A stretch of DNA of 12,538 nucleotides from Methanolobus sp. UBA474 (GTDB lineage: Archaea > Halobacteriota > Methanosarcinia > Methanosarcinales > Methanosarcinaceae). Made by a program: the position numbers and the translations under genes. Shown here piece by piece: positions 7,153 through 12,538 of the stretch. The stretch is from NCBI GenBank assembly GCA_002501695.1, contig DANZ01000161.1:1-12538 (forward strand). The letters run 5' to 3'. The notes under the pieces are model-generated. The model did not search any database, had not been told where the DNA came from, and saw only the letters and a program-made list of their open reading frames with translations. Position 1 is the stretch's first letter. Every line of letters begins with the position of its first letter.

Positions 7153-7794
7153 TCACCTCTTATTTGTATTGCAGCCTTTTTCCAGGATCTCCAGTACCTC
7201 AGCATCCGAAACATCATACCAGTTAATATAAACCTGGGCAACGGCCATGAAATGCACAGGGATCTCCAGCACCACGAGTTCATCGGCCATTTTGGAGATG
7301 TCCTCCGCAACCTCCCTGCCTGCCACAGGCACAGCGACGACGATCTTCCCGGCGCCCGTTTTCTTGCAAAGCATTATCGATGCCCGCATTGTGGAGCCCA
7401 TGGCAAGGCCGTCATCTACCAGTATTACCGTCCTGCCGGCCATATCAGGCAAAGGCCTTCCTTCTCTCAGAACCTGTATTCTCCTGAGTATCTCCTCCGA
7501 TTGGTCCTTTACTATCCTGTCTATCTGCTCCTGAGGCAGCCATTTTGCTGCATCCTTCAGAACAAAGGCACTGCCGTCCTCGGCTATGGCACCAAATCCG
7601 GCCTCAGGATTATCGGGAAACGGCAGTTTCCTTGTCACCACTAGTGAAAAAGGCGCATGCAGGTGCTCTGCAACTTTACAACCGACCTCTACGCCGCCTC
7701 TGGGTATGGCCAGCACGAGTACATCCTCATCTATGTACTTTTCAAGTTCACGGGCAAGTTTCTCACCCGCATCTTTCCTGTCCCTGAAGATCAT
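7153..7794 (-). CDS. Predicted phosphoribosyltransferase (COG1926-like)
   Basis: 213 residues from the ATG at 7794. MIFRDRKDAGEKLA is the standard N-terminus of this family, IPRGGVEVG follows at about residue 30, and VILVDDGLAMGSTMRASI (residues 123-140) is the PRPP-binding signature with two acidic residues and a Gly-x-Ser-Thr phosphate loop. Type I phosphoribosyltransferases move a ribose phosphate from PRPP to a base or split a nucleotide; the substrate of this branch is not known. The frame stays open for 67 residues upstream, inside the short-chain dehydrogenase gene, but that part has no family character. An ATG at 7845 (adding 17 residues) is an alternative without a ribosome site, whereas 7794 has a weak GAGATGAT before it. 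It follows the dehydrogenase stop by 37 bp and is coupled to the PEBP gene. Confidence 0.9.
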   Translation of the reverse strand: MIFRDRKDAGEKLARELEKYIDEDVLVLAIPRGGVEVGCKVAEHLHAPFSLVVTRKLPFPDNPEAGFGAIAEDGSAFVLKDAAKWLPQEQIDRIVKDQSEEILRRIQVLREGRPLPDMAGRTVILVDDGLAMGSTMRASIMLCKKTGAGKIVVAVPVAGREVAEDISKMADELVVLEIPVHFMAVAQVYINWYDVSDAEVLEILEKGCNTNKR

Positions 7795-7831
7795 TGTATC
7801 ATCTCGATGCAACTCTATCGGATACTGTCCC

Positions 7832-8536
7832 TCATCCACGACCATAAATATTAACACATGAACCGGAAACCACTTTTGATCCGGGCAGGCAGAGCTCAAC
7901 GATCCTGGCTGCCACCTCTTCCGGCTTGAGGGAGGGCCTATCAGCATACAGAGAACGATACATGCCCGTGTCGACGCTTCCCGGGCAGACGGCATATACC
8001 CCTATACTACCCGATACTTCCTGTGCCACTGACTCTGTGAGGCCGATAACTGCAAATTTAGAAGCCGAGTAAACAGAAAGCTGTCCGATACCGGTCTTTC
8101 CGGCACCGGACGAAATATTGATAATTTTGCCATTGCCTTCTATGAGCATATACGGTAGTACATACTTTGTGCAAAGGAATAAGCCTCTTACATTCACTTC
8201 CATCACAGTATCGAATTCCTCAGCGCTTGTCTCGACCAAAGGTTTCCTCACAGCCGTTCCTGCGTTATTGATAAGGATGTCAATTTTCCCAAATCTCTCG
8301 ATGGCCTTTAAGACCATCTCACGAACATCCGGCTCCTTTCTAATGTCAGCAGTGACAGACAATGACCTTCTGCCCATGCTTCCAACTGTTCTGCTGACTT
8401 CTTCTATCTCATTCTGACTCCTTGCGGTCACTATAATGTCCGCACCTTCCCGTGCCAGCGCAAGGCAGGTGGCCCTTCCGATACCCCGGCCTCCGCCCGT
8501 TACAAGAGCTGTACGGTGCATAAGTCCCAATGTCAC
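7832..8536 (-). CDS. Short-chain dehydrogenase/reductase (SDR), classical type
   Basis: 234 residues. TGGGRGIG (13-20) is the dinucleotide-binding loop, Asp64 in TADI contacts the adenine, NNAG is at 90-93, and the catalytic set is Ser142/143 with YSASK (Tyr156, Lys160). PGSVDTGM follows as in most classical SDRs. These enzymes reduce or oxidise carbonyl/hydroxyl groups with NAD(P)(H). Arg40 after the second strand (VTARS) suggests NADP preference, but that is inference. It resembles 3-oxoacyl-ACP-reductase-like members, yet substrate cannot be told from sequence. The GTG start at 8536 has GAGGA 9 nt upstream; an ATG at 8521 (MHRTALVTGG) is the alternative. The gene lies 19 bp after the cupredoxin stop, so both are probably on one transcript. 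Confidence 0.92.
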   Translation of the reverse strand: MTLGLMHRTALVTGGGRGIGRATCLALAREGADIIVTARSQNEIEEVSRTVGSMGRRSLSVTADIRKEPDVREMVLKAIERFGKIDILINNAGTAVRKPLVETSAEEFDTVMEVNVRGLFLCTKYVLPYMLIEGNGKIINISSGAGKTGIGQLSVYSASKFAVIGLTESVAQEVSGSIGVYAVCPGSVDTGMYRSLYADRPSLKPEEVAARIVELCLPGSKVVSGSCVNIYGRG

Positions 8537-8555
8537 TTTCCCTGATCCTCTGCTG

Positions 8556-8909
8556 TCATTCCACTGTAACGGAACCTATCATTCCGGGATGTATCGTGCA
8601 TGAATAGTTAAAGATACCTGCATCCTCAAACGTATAATTAAAAGTCCCGCCCGGCGCTATCTCATCCGACCCAAACTCACCATTGTCCGCAATTACATTA
8701 TGGTCTGCTCTGTCATCATTCGTCCAGGTGACAGTATCCCCTGCGGAAACCCTGATGTTCTGAGGCAGGAACCGATAGTTCTGCATGATCACTTCCGTCG
8801 TTTCAATCTCTGCCGGCTCCTGAGTTTCTCCCGGTGTCTGATAATCCGTACACCCGGAGACAAAAGCCGCTCCTGCCAGCAATGCAACTACAAAAAGTAA
8901 ATTTCTCAT
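8556..8909 (-). CDS. Plastocyanin/amicyanin-like cupredoxin lipoprotein
   Basis: 117 residues. A hydrophobic signal segment ends in FVSGC (lipobox, Cys20), so the mature protein is probably lipid-anchored outside the membrane, followed by a short acidic Thr/Glu linker. The cupredoxin domain starts near residue 38 (TTEVIMQNYRFLPQNIRV) and shows all four type 1 copper ligands: His70 in ADHNV and Cys104, His107 and Met110 in CTIHPGM. It would carry single electrons between redox partners. A GTG at 8915 lies within the GGGGAGTG ribosome site, so the ATG at 8909, 5-6 nt behind that site, is the likelier start. It leads the group with SDR, phosphoribosyltransferase and PEBP, and lies 276 bp downstream of the P460-cupredoxin gene, an evident candidate partner. 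Confidence 0.92.
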   Translation of the reverse strand: MRNLLFVVALLAGAAFVSGCTDYQTPGETQEPAEIETTEVIMQNYRFLPQNIRVSAGDTVTWTNDDRADHNVIADNGEFGSDEIAPGGTFNYTFEDAGIFNYSCTIHPGMIGSVTVE

Positions 8910-8982
8910 GTTCACTCCCCATATAAGTTAGGGTCAACTACTTAATATCATTACCGGAATCAATGGTATCAAGGATAATTAG

Positions 8983-9185
8983 TCACAAAAGAGAGGTAAG
9001 GAGCCGTCTGAACTTATTCTGATTCAGCTCACCCGTAAACACATGATCGTTATCCTTCACCCGGGCGTGGCAGCTCTGGCATGGCTCAGGTCTTCCCTCA
9101 TCGGCCACCTCTCCAGTGTCTTGCAGGCTGCCCGGAACCAGTCATTATCCTCTGGAGCGGAATTATCCCGATTGGTGAATAAAGT
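8983..9185 (-). pseudogene. Frameshifted fragment of a cytochrome P460 domain
   Basis: Directly after the stop of the P460-cupredoxin gene and in the same frame, the minus strand continues as TLFTNRDNSAPEDNDWFRAA. It then needs one frame change near 9121-9130 to read DTGEVADEGRPEPCQSCH and ARVKDNDHVFTG, ending at a TGA at 8983-8985. The pieces align with EHSDWYWAA, DGEVIVEGR, CQNCH and ADNDYVYTG of the intact neighbour, at roughly half identity by eye. The heme motif CQSCH (9067-9081) is intact, but the frame is broken, no start codon or ribosome site precedes it, and the N-terminal half of the domain is missing. It is a remnant of an old second copy, probably from a tandem P460-cupredoxin duplication. 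Confidence 0.75.
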
Positions 9186-9995
9186 TCAACCTGTCACAAT
9201 GATCTGTCCTGTCGTCTTGTAAGGATGTACTGTACACATGTAATAATATGTACCCGCTTCCGTAAATGTATAGCTGTAGGATTCTTCCTGGCTGAGTGCT
9301 TCAGACCTGAACATTCCGCCATCTATAGTATGCACTGCAGGATCCGTATTGGTCCATCTCACGGTGTCACCTGTGGCTATAGTGACAGACTCCGGTTCAA
9401 AGGTGAAGTCCCGGATCTCTACATCAACAACCCGGAAAGGAGTATCCGTTATGTAACCGGTGTAAACATAGTCATTGTCTGCCTCTACAGAATGACAGTT
9501 CTGACATGATCCAACTCTTCCCTCGACGATCACTTCCCCGTCGGGAGTGTAAGCCGCCCAGTACCAATCGCTATGTTCCGGGTCGTAGCCGTTTACCTTA
9601 TACCGCACGCCTATTTCCCTGAGCTCTCCCCCAGGCTCATAGCTCTCTCTCACCACGATGCTATTGTAAGGCAAGGCGCCTTCCCGATCCTGGATGGCGG
9701 ATATTGCATTATCTGAGACATATGTGGTGAGCAGCGGACCGTGAATGCTGGTACTTGCGTACAGTTCATCTTTCAAAGGCCACAGGTTCCAGTTCCTGTA
9801 GTAATTATCCCCAGTGATATAATTATATACTTCACTACCTTCAGGCTCGGGGAGTTCCGATCGCACAGGCACGGGATCTGCAGGCGGCACTTCCGGACTG
9901 CCAGTGCCTGAATCGTTCTCATCCTCTGTACCAGTACATCCGATAGCTAAAAATACGCTTATGATCACTAAAATTACTTTCGTTCCGATCTTCAT
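9186..9995 (-). CDS. Cytochrome P460-cupredoxin fusion lipoprotein
   Basis: 269 residues from the ATG at 9995. A hydrophobic signal ends in LAIGC (Cys20), then a Pro/Glu/Asp-rich linker to about residue 50. Residues 55-180 match the cytochrome P460 domain: NWNLWPLKDELY, HGPLLTTYVSDNA, LPYNSIVVRE, DPEHSDWYWAAYTPDGEV and the heme-binding CQNCH (Cys164, Cys167, His168) with DNDYVYTG. P460-type hemes act on hydroxylamine or nitric oxide in bacteria; here the substrate is unproven. Residues 186-269 form a cupredoxin domain with His222, Cys254 and His257, but Lys260 stands where the axial Met is expected (CTVHPYK), so the copper site should be altered. A TTG at 10001 is a weaker start. A promoter lies near 10038. 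One chain holding heme and copper suggests internal electron transfer on the outer face of the membrane. Confidence 0.9.
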   Translation of the reverse strand: MKIGTKVILVIISVFLAIGCTGTEDENDSGTGSPEVPPADPVPVRSELPEPEGSEVYNYITGDNYYRNWNLWPLKDELYASTSIHGPLLTTYVSDNAISAIQDREGALPYNSIVVRESYEPGGELREIGVRYKVNGYDPEHSDWYWAAYTPDGEVIVEGRVGSCQNCHSVEADNDYVYTGYITDTPFRVVDVEIRDFTFEPESVTIATGDTVRWTNTDPAVHTIDGGMFRSEALSQEESYSYTFTEAGTYYYMCTVHPYKTTGQIIVTG

Positions 9996-10037
9996 AACCA
10001 AACCCCACTAATATTATCATTTCACGGCTCAATAGAA

Positions 10038-10048
10038 ATACTTTTATG
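10038..10048 (-). promoter_or_regulatory. TATA-type promoter candidate for the P460-cupredoxin gene
   Basis: On the minus strand CATAAAAGTAT resembles an archaeal TATA box. A transcript start about 25 bp later would fall near 10017 and leave a leader of about 20 nt. The ribosome site itself is weak (GTGGGG). Confidence 0.4.
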
Positions 10049-10148
10049 TCAGTGACGAAACTGCGGTGCCGGCATCCGGAAAATATAGCATCCATGCAGG
10101 TTAAAGAGATGGCAGGGACAGTGAACGATCAAAGGGAAAAGCAAAACA

Positions 10149-10163
10149 GATCATTAAAAAAGA
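10149..10163 (-). terminator. Oligo-T terminator after the DUF4177-like gene
   Basis: Immediately after the TAA of the small gene the minus strand reads TCTTTTTTAATGATC, with further T-rich runs (TTTTGCTTTT) behind it. Archaeal RNA polymerase stops at such T-runs without needing a stem. This would separate the small gene from the P460 gene downstream. Confidence 0.45.
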
Positions 10164-10343
10164 TTAGGTCTCAAGTATGTCAAGCGGCCTTTTCAGGAAC
10201 ACTTTGGTCATTCCCCGTTCATCTATATCGCCCGAAAGCTTGACCAATTCCCAGCCATCAATGCCAAGTTCGTTAAGGTCCTCTTTCATCAGGTCCCACT
10301 CGCCAAAGCGAACTGATTTGATTTCATATTCCCATGATGTCAT
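10164..10343 (-). CDS. DUF4177-like small protein
   Basis: 59 residues, starting MTSWEYEIKSVRFGEWDLMK. The pattern WEYEIK, then LNELGIDGWELVKLSG, then VFLKRPL is the hallmark of DUF4177-type proteins: a short strand, a helix ending in LNELGxxGWELV, and a strand closing with a KRP-like turn. The function of this family is unknown, though its members are common in archaea and bacteria as stand-alone proteins of this size. The start is fixed by GGAGGT with 8-nt spacing, one of the best ribosome sites in the window, and by a TATA box at 10383-10392. No signal peptide or membrane segment is present. The gene sits upstream of the P460 gene on the same strand but is separated by 168 bp and an oligo-T terminator, so the two are probably transcribed apart. 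Confidence 0.85.
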   Translation of the reverse strand: MTSWEYEIKSVRFGEWDLMKEDLNELGIDGWELVKLSGDIDERGMTKVFLKRPLDILET

Positions 10344-10382
10344 ATTTAATTACCTCCGTTCCTATCAGGAAGGATAGTTTCA

Positions 10383-10418
10383 GTATATAATATCCTATGC
10401 CATCGCCATATATATAAC
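10383..10418 (-). promoter_or_regulatory. Two TATA boxes upstream of the DUF4177-like gene
   Basis: On the minus strand TATTATATAC (10383-10392) predicts a transcript start near 10362 and a leader of about 19 nt carrying the GGAGGT site. A second box, GTTATATATAT (10408-10418), could drive a longer transcript. The nearer one fits best. Confidence 0.5.
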
Positions 10419-10600
10419 TTTTCAAAAAATTAATTTGCGATTAAATCAGGCTAACTTGTTTTATTAATTAACTCTGGATAACAGGAGACCACACTATCAT
10501 TTAACCGGCTGAAATTTCAAAGACGTTAAAATATACCTCTAAGTATCATTTTAAGTACTCTCTGTATAAAAAAGGCCAGCTATAAAATAAATAAGGGTCA

Positions 10601-10610
10601 TTTTAAATAA
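10601..10610 (+). promoter_or_regulatory. TATA box preceding the candidate RNA
   Basis: TTTTAAATAA lies 25 bp before the abrupt change from AT-rich DNA to the G-rich segment that begins near 10632, the spacing expected for archaeal transcription starts. No protein frame follows it, which supports an RNA product. Confidence 0.4.
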
Positions 10611-10631
10611 AACAGGCTACAATTACTTATT

Positions 10632-10735
10632 GCGGGTTGTGGGAGTGACTAGCAGAGATATTGGGGAATATCTCGGATCCGTCAGGAGAGAGGCACCCTA
10701 AAGCGTGGTGGTTTCCGGGTGCCTCATCACCTTAA
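10632..10735 (+). ncRNA. Candidate structured small RNA
   Basis: An island of GC-rich sequence in an AT-rich gap that folds well by eye. Hairpin 1: GAGATATT (10655-10662), loop GGGG, AATATCTC (10667-10674), a perfect 8-bp stem. It is enclosed by TGAC (10646-10649) pairing with GTCA (10681-10684) across an internal loop. Hairpin 2: GAGGCACCC (10690-10698) with GGGTGCCTC (10717-10725), a perfect 9-bp stem with an 18-nt loop. GGTTGT (10635-10640) can pair with ATCACC (10726-10731), except one mismatch, closing a three-way junction. A TATA box lies 25 bp before the inferred start, and a T-rich stretch follows. I match it to no known RNA family; it does not fit tRNA, SRP RNA, RNase P or box C/D RNA. 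It might instead be a transcription-ending element of the gene at 10750 on the other strand. Confidence 0.4.
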
Positions 10736-10749
10736 TAATTCTACTTATT

Positions 10750-11334
10750 CTATGTAAAAAGATCCAGGTATAGGAACATTTCCGCCACAAATCCGGAAAA
10801 GACCGGAATTGCAAGGTTGTCATCAATTCTCCTGAAGAAAGTTTCAACCAGTGTTGCCGTTAATGCCATAAGCAGTGCAAGAGGCAGGCTTGACAGGAAA
10901 GCATATCCTATAACAAGATCAACCACAAATTCCGCAGTACAGCCCTCAACTGATTTCCCGCTTCTCACTATCCGATGCTTTCCAATACTTCTGCCAACAA
11001 GTGCTGCGCTCATATCTCCGAACGTGGTCATCAATATGGCAGCATAAGCAACCTCTCTACTGAACACTGCCACAGCAGCCAGTGCACCGAGTGTGAAAAA
11101 TACATGCGAGCCCATATTTGCTATCTCTTTCTGGCGGAACAGGGAATTAATGAAAGGAAGCTCCAGGCCTCTGTCAAGACGCAGGTGTTCGATAACCAGT
11201 ATCAGGACCAGATATGTTATAAGCAGGGTAAGGACGGCCTGCTTGCCGTAGAAGGCATAGACCAGCACTATAATTACAGATGTAAGGTGAATGCCTTTGC
11301 GCAGGAGTTCGTTGACAAACGAATAATGGGCCAT
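10750..11334 (-). CDS. Dolichol/polyprenol kinase-family integral membrane protein
   Basis: 194 residues from the ATG at 11334, nearly all in hydrophobic helices (about six membrane spans). The N-terminal NELLRKGIHL carries the RKxxH motif of the dolichol kinase/phytol kinase/diacylglycerol kinase group; TTFGDMSAALVGRSIGKHRI (around 121-140) and KSVEGCTAEFVVDL are the two cytoplasmic loops with the conserved GD and K-S-x-E-G residues thought to bind CTP. The likely reaction is CTP-dependent phosphorylation of a polyprenol or related lipid alcohol; the exact lipid is unknown. A longer frame reaches 11391, but a TATA box at 11357-11368 lies inside it and points to a transcript start close to 11337. 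The preferred ATG would then be leaderless, which fits the absence of a ribosome site. It is divergent from the YkgJ-type gene at 11541. Confidence 0.88.
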   Translation of the reverse strand: MAHYSFVNELLRKGIHLTSVIIVLVYAFYGKQAVLTLLITYLVLILVIEHLRLDRGLELPFINSLFRQKEIANMGSHVFFTLGALAAVAVFSREVAYAAILMTTFGDMSAALVGRSIGKHRIVRSGKSVEGCTAEFVVDLVIGYAFLSSLPLALLMALTATLVETFFRRIDDNLAIPVFSGFVAEMFLYLDLFT

Positions 11335-11356
11335 GGGAGTATAATCTGCGTTGCGA

Positions 11357-11368
11357 GTATTTAAAAGA
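11357..11368 (-). promoter_or_regulatory. TATA box of the polyprenol kinase-family gene
   Basis: On the minus strand TCTTTTAAATAC is a close match to the archaeal TATA element. The transcript would begin about 25 bp downstream, within a few bases of the ATG at 11334, making the mRNA essentially leaderless. Confidence 0.5.
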
Positions 11369-11505
11369 ATCAGAATAGGACAAAAGGTCATGTAAAAGAC
11401 TTAAATCTTTGAATGTATATTAATACCTGATCAACAGCTGCTTCCGGAACAGGGAGATCTTAATTTACCAGCAATGATTGTTAGACCGGCGTCGGTAAGC
11501 ACACT

Positions 11506-11517
11506 AATGCATGCATT
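11506..11517. repeat. 12-bp perfect palindrome between divergent genes
   Basis: AATGCATGCATT is self-complementary over its whole length and lies 24 bp before the ATG of the YkgJ-type gene. It could be an operator for a dimeric regulator or chance; it also contains an in-frame alternative ATG at 11511. Confidence 0.25.
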
Positions 11518-11540
11518 GCCTGGATCGTGCTTTTCAGGAG

Positions 11541-12538
11541 ATGTTCGATATAACTACTGAGATAGACTATTCACTGCTTGAAGGAATGAATTTTACATGC
11601 CTGGAAGGCTGCGGTTTCTGCTGCACTTTCCCGGCCGAAGTAAGGGAATGCGAGCCCGGTTTCAATGCTATCCTTGAAATTGACAGGAACGGGCTAAAAA
11701 AGTGGGATACCGATGACCCTTATTTTCGCAATGTCCATACGATGAAACAGCATAAGGACCGAGGTGCATGCATCTTTCTAAGGGAGGATCGCAGATGCGG
11801 CATATATTCGGTCCGTTCTCTCCTGTGCAGGATATTCCCGATAAAGATATTCTTCGGACATAGGGTCCAGCTGTACACGAGCCAGGTCTGCAGGGGTTTC
11901 TCACATGATCGGAAGTCCGGTGGCCTTCGCAGCACAGGAGAGGGCATCATGGAGCAATTACCGGTTCAGATGAAGGAAGAGATGATACTGGAAGCCCGGA
12001 AGATGTACGACTCTTTGCCCGGAAAACTGGCAGACTACATACCCCCTGATATCCTGCAGGCTGAACTGCTCGAACGCGCATCAAAGATAGATATAAGTAA
12101 TGCAATGATCTCTGAAAAGAACAGGGACGACTTTACATCCCGGCTCTCATCTGAAGAATTCATCGATCTGCCGACATACCTCACAGAAGATATGCAATGG
12201 CTTGTTTTCAGGCTTACCGGCGGTCTTCTGGAGAGGGTCAGACTGGAACGTACAGGTGAGATCGAAACCATTGACAGCCTTGAATATGCCTGTTATTCGC
12301 TTAAGCCCTTGTCTGTGGGTGCTGTCAATGCTTTGAAGGAATACCTTGAGCTGATCGTGCAGAGAGACCATTTTGCAGGTGTGGCATACCTGCGCGCACT
12401 GGAGCAGGAGCGTAAAGTACTGCTTATCGATCTTGCGACCGCTTACCTGAATGATATTGCCGCTTCGCTCCTGTTAAGAGCAAATATGCTTGCGGCGTTT
12501 GAGGGATATGATATTATAGATACGGACATGATCCGGGA
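11541..12538 (+). CDS. YkgJ-family cysteine-cluster protein, long form, 3' end outside window
   Basis: The frame is open from the ATG at 11541 to the window edge (332 codons, no stop), so the gene is truncated on the right. The N-terminal domain has FTCLEGCGFCCTFPAEV (Cys20, 24, 27, 28), the CxxxCxxCC signature of the YkgJ/UPF0153 family. Cys77 in GACIFL, RRCGIYSVRSLLCRIFPIKI (Cys86, 96) and Cys117 follow in the usual order for binding a metal or cluster. From about residue 130 onward there is a long, charged, mostly helical extension (more than 200 residues) that I cannot assign; most family members are far shorter. AGGAG directly abuts this ATG, which is too close for normal use; an in-frame ATG at 11511 (MHCLDRAFQEMF) is an alternative. 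It is divergent from the polyprenol kinase gene. The function is unknown. Confidence 0.85.
   Translation, partial: MFDITTEIDYSLLEGMNFTCLEGCGFCCTFPAEVRECEPGFNAILEIDRNGLKKWDTDDPYFRNVHTMKQHKDRGACIFLREDRRCGIYSVRSLLCRIFPIKIFFGHRVQLYTSQVCRGFSHDRKSGGLRSTGEGIMEQLPVQMKEEMILEARKMYDSLPGKLADYIPPDILQAELLERASKIDISNAMISEKNRDDFTSRLSSEEFIDLPTYLTEDMQWLVFRLTGGLLERVRLERTGEIETIDSLEYACYSLKPLSVGAVNALKEYLELIVQRDHFAGVAYLRALEQERKVLLIDLATAYLNDIAASLLLRANMLAAFEGYDIIDTDMIR

Larger units (their letters stand above)
10344..10631. other. AT-rich region without protein gene
   Basis: It holds the promoter of the small gene on the minus strand and, on the plus strand, TATA-like boxes at 10580-10591 and 10601-10610 that precede the candidate structured RNA. 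No open frame with a ribosome site is seen on either strand. Confidence 0.5.

Noticed and set aside
10046..10243. Plus-strand frame of 65 residues opposite the DUF4177-like gene
   Set aside because: It overlaps a clear small gene on the other strand and matches no family.
10690..10731. Nine-codon frame on the minus strand (MRHPETTTL) inside hairpin 2, considered as a leader peptide
   Set aside because: Its ATG overlaps the only possible ribosome site, and the nearest gene downstream has its own promoter.
11485..11570. 28-residue frame MIVRPASVSTL... overlapping the start of the long YkgJ gene, considered as a leader peptide
   Set aside because: Its ribosome site would be too far away and it has no run of regulatory codons.
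1..12538. CRISPR array, insertion sequence, tRNA or rRNA genes
   Set aside because: Looked for regularly spaced repeats, transposase motifs, terminal inverted repeats and tRNA cloverleaf signals on both strands by eye; none was found.

Overview
The window reads as chromosome of a euryarchaeon, most likely of the Methanosarcinales lineage (methanogen or anaerobic methanotroph; this placement is inference). Grounds seen in the sequence: TATA-type promoters about 25 bp before inferred transcript starts, AGGTGA/GGAGG ribosome sites, an oligo-T terminator, AT-rich gaps between moderate-GC genes, lipobox-type exported copper proteins, and the remains of a surface protein with a PGF-CTERM tail, which is an archaeal sorting signal.

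Layout. Bases 1-353 hold the end of a VOC/glyoxalase-fold gene with CGN-rich, GC-rich codons. Bases 354-984 are a decay zone: an orphan ribosome site, a doubtful small frame, and a broken PGF-CTERM surface-protein gene on the minus strand. A short YkgJ-type cysteine-cluster gene (985-1536) and an SRPBCC-domain gene (1908-2342) follow on the plus strand. The SRPBCC gene meets citrate synthase tail to tail (2346-3443, minus), and an AcnA-type aconitase lies upstream of citrate synthase (3613-6384, minus). Together these two enzymes make isocitrate, the first steps of the oxidative TCA branch toward 2-oxoglutarate and glutamate.

From 6713 to 8909 a tightly packed minus-strand group runs, in order of transcription: cupredoxin lipoprotein, short-chain dehydrogenase, COG1926-type phosphoribosyltransferase, YbhB/YbcL-type PEBP protein. 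Upstream of it lies a lipoprotein fusing a cytochrome P460 domain (CxxCH heme site) to a cupredoxin domain (9186-9995). Between the two is a frameshifted second P460 fragment that still carries its CxxCH site. This is the most unusual part of the window: a cell-surface heme/copper redox locus with a duplication history.

A 59-residue DUF4177-like gene with a very strong ribosome site lies at 10164-10343. It is followed by about 400 bp without a protein gene, holding a candidate structured RNA with its own promoter (about 10632-10735). The right end has a membrane-bound dolichol/polyprenol-kinase-family gene (10750-11334, minus, probably leaderless) and, divergent from it, a second and much longer YkgJ-type protein that runs off the window (11541-12538).

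Several starts were placed downstream of a longer possible reading frame because an apparent GTG is really part of the AGGTGA-like ribosome site (aconitase, PEBP, cupredoxin), or because the promoter overlaps the longer frame (polyprenol kinase).
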